A program made the position numbers and the translations under genes. From JACCXG01 sp963717745 (GTDB lineage: Bacteria; Acidobacteriota; Vicinamibacteria; Vicinamibacterales; 2-12-FULL-66-21): a stretch of 64,000 nt of DNA. Below the pieces are notes generated by a model. The model worked only from the letters and a program-made list of their open reading frames with translations. It had not been told where the DNA came from and made no database searches. The stretch's first letter is position 1, and the number at the start of each line of letters is the position of its first letter. The stretch is from positions 1-64,000 of the forward strand of contig CAVQXJ010000015.1 in the NCBI GenBank assembly GCA_963717745.1, given 5' to 3'. Below, piece after piece: positions 63,653-64,000 of this stretch.

Positions 63653-64000
63653 TCAGCGCGGCGGCATCGCTTTGAAGGTGTTCTCGATGTTCTCGAGCAC
63701 CGCGAGCGTCGACCGCACGCCTGCCGCGAGGTAGCGCTCGCCGTTCTCGGCGCTGGACCCCCTGGCGTCGCCCCACGTGCCAGACTTCGTGGCCCAATAC
63801 ACCGACCCCGGCGACGTGAAGAAAAACGCCGTATGCACCGCGCCGGTATTGGCCACGGTGTACTCGGGGAACGGCGGAAACTCCGCGTTCGCCTTTTCGA
63901 GATCGACGAGCGCGGGATTGATCGCCATCACCGCCGACGTCTCCGCCTTGTTCGCGTGCAGCCCGTTCTTCAGCCCCGACCACTCCGCGACGTCCTCGGC
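63653..64000 (-). CDS. Creatininase-family amidohydrolase, N-terminus outside window
   Basis: The C-terminal 115 residues of a creatininase (creatinine amidohydrolase) family enzyme, in frame to the window edge. Conserved strings are KNGLHANKAETSAVMAINPA, where AxKAETS aligns with the family's HAGxxETS metal-site region, then LVDLEKANAEFPPFPEYTVA, GVYW-like SVYWATKSGTWGDARGSS and the C-terminal helix. The family hydrolyses cyclic amides, including creatinine and pterin-like rings. N-terminal metal ligands lie beyond 64000, so activity cannot be judged. Confidence 0.8.
   Translation of the reverse strand, partial: AEDVAEWSGLKNGLHANKAETSAVMAINPALVDLEKANAEFPPFPEYTVANTGAVHTAFFFTSPGSVYWATKSGTWGDARGSSAENGERYLAAGVRSTLAVLENIENTFKAMPPR

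Overview
This is a GC-rich (roughly two-thirds G+C) bacterial chromosome segment. Its gene families point to Acidobacteriota, most likely the Vicinamibacteria (old subdivision 6); this is inferred from content, not from a marker gene. The pointers are five large MacB-like 'ADOP' permeases, two of them with a PadR regulator; two Oar-type TonB-dependent receptors with an N-terminal carboxypeptidase-regulatory domain; Ser/Thr kinases fused to WD40/PD40 propellers; a TIGR02999-type sigma factor; winged-helix/TPR regulators; and many secreted propeller, haem and hydrolase proteins. No phage, plasmid, transposase, reverse transcriptase, integrase or CRISPR array was found. The one RNA gene seen is tRNA-Ser(CGA).

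Layout. 0-5.5 kb: a partial secreted propeller, an ECF sigma factor, a divergent di-haem cytochrome c, then a badly frameshifted PQQ sugar dehydrogenase between two copies of a ~430-bp palindromic repeat. 5.5-13.2 kb: PadR/ADOP, a serine beta-lactamase-fold hydrolase, an exported FAH-family protein and a second ADOP. 13.2-16.3 kb: a small inverted-repeat element with two tiny ORFs, a winged-helix/TPR regulator and a secreted protein. 16.5-29.1 kb: a polymer-use region with two Oar-type receptors, a GH16 lipoprotein, a glucuronidase-like exported hydrolase translationally coupled to an HpcH/HpaI aldolase, an RraA-like protein and a deleted sulfatase. 29.1-41 kb: signalling, with three kinases, an SMP-30 lactonase, a vanadium-haloperoxidase-like protein and a sigma factor overlapping its kinase. 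41-49 kb: a methyltransferase, PadR/ADOP, a phosphatase and an internally deleted ADOP, with more copies of the palindromic repeat. 49-58.5 kb: lgt-lemA-GIDE operon, an amidohydrolase with a tandem duplication, two frameshifted secreted genes, an NHL propeller, tRNA-Ser and tadA. 58.6-64 kb: a fifth ADOP, a degenerate sigma-54 activator domain, a winged-helix membrane protein, a propeller and a partial creatininase.

The most unusual content is non-coding. Four full copies and one fragment of a long terminal-inverted-repeat element (A 3135-3565, B 5004-5448, C 46211-46628, D 48733-49092, fragment E 41133-41275) each hold a central cloverleaf of nested hairpins. The hairpins behave as modules: A and B have all three, C lacks one, D lacks another. 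One module is a 31-36 bp near-perfect hairpin whose sequence differs between copies while pairing is kept. All four full copies lie directly downstream of the stop codon of a minus-strand gene. A second palindrome family (GTGTCAGGCAGTGA) also sits at gene ends and supplies the stop codon of two unrelated genes.

About ten genes carry frameshifts, several at homopolymers, and one gene has a diverged tandem duplication. Part of this may be consensus or strain-collapse error rather than biology, so reading frames at 3.6-4.9 kb and 53.3-55.6 kb deserve caution.
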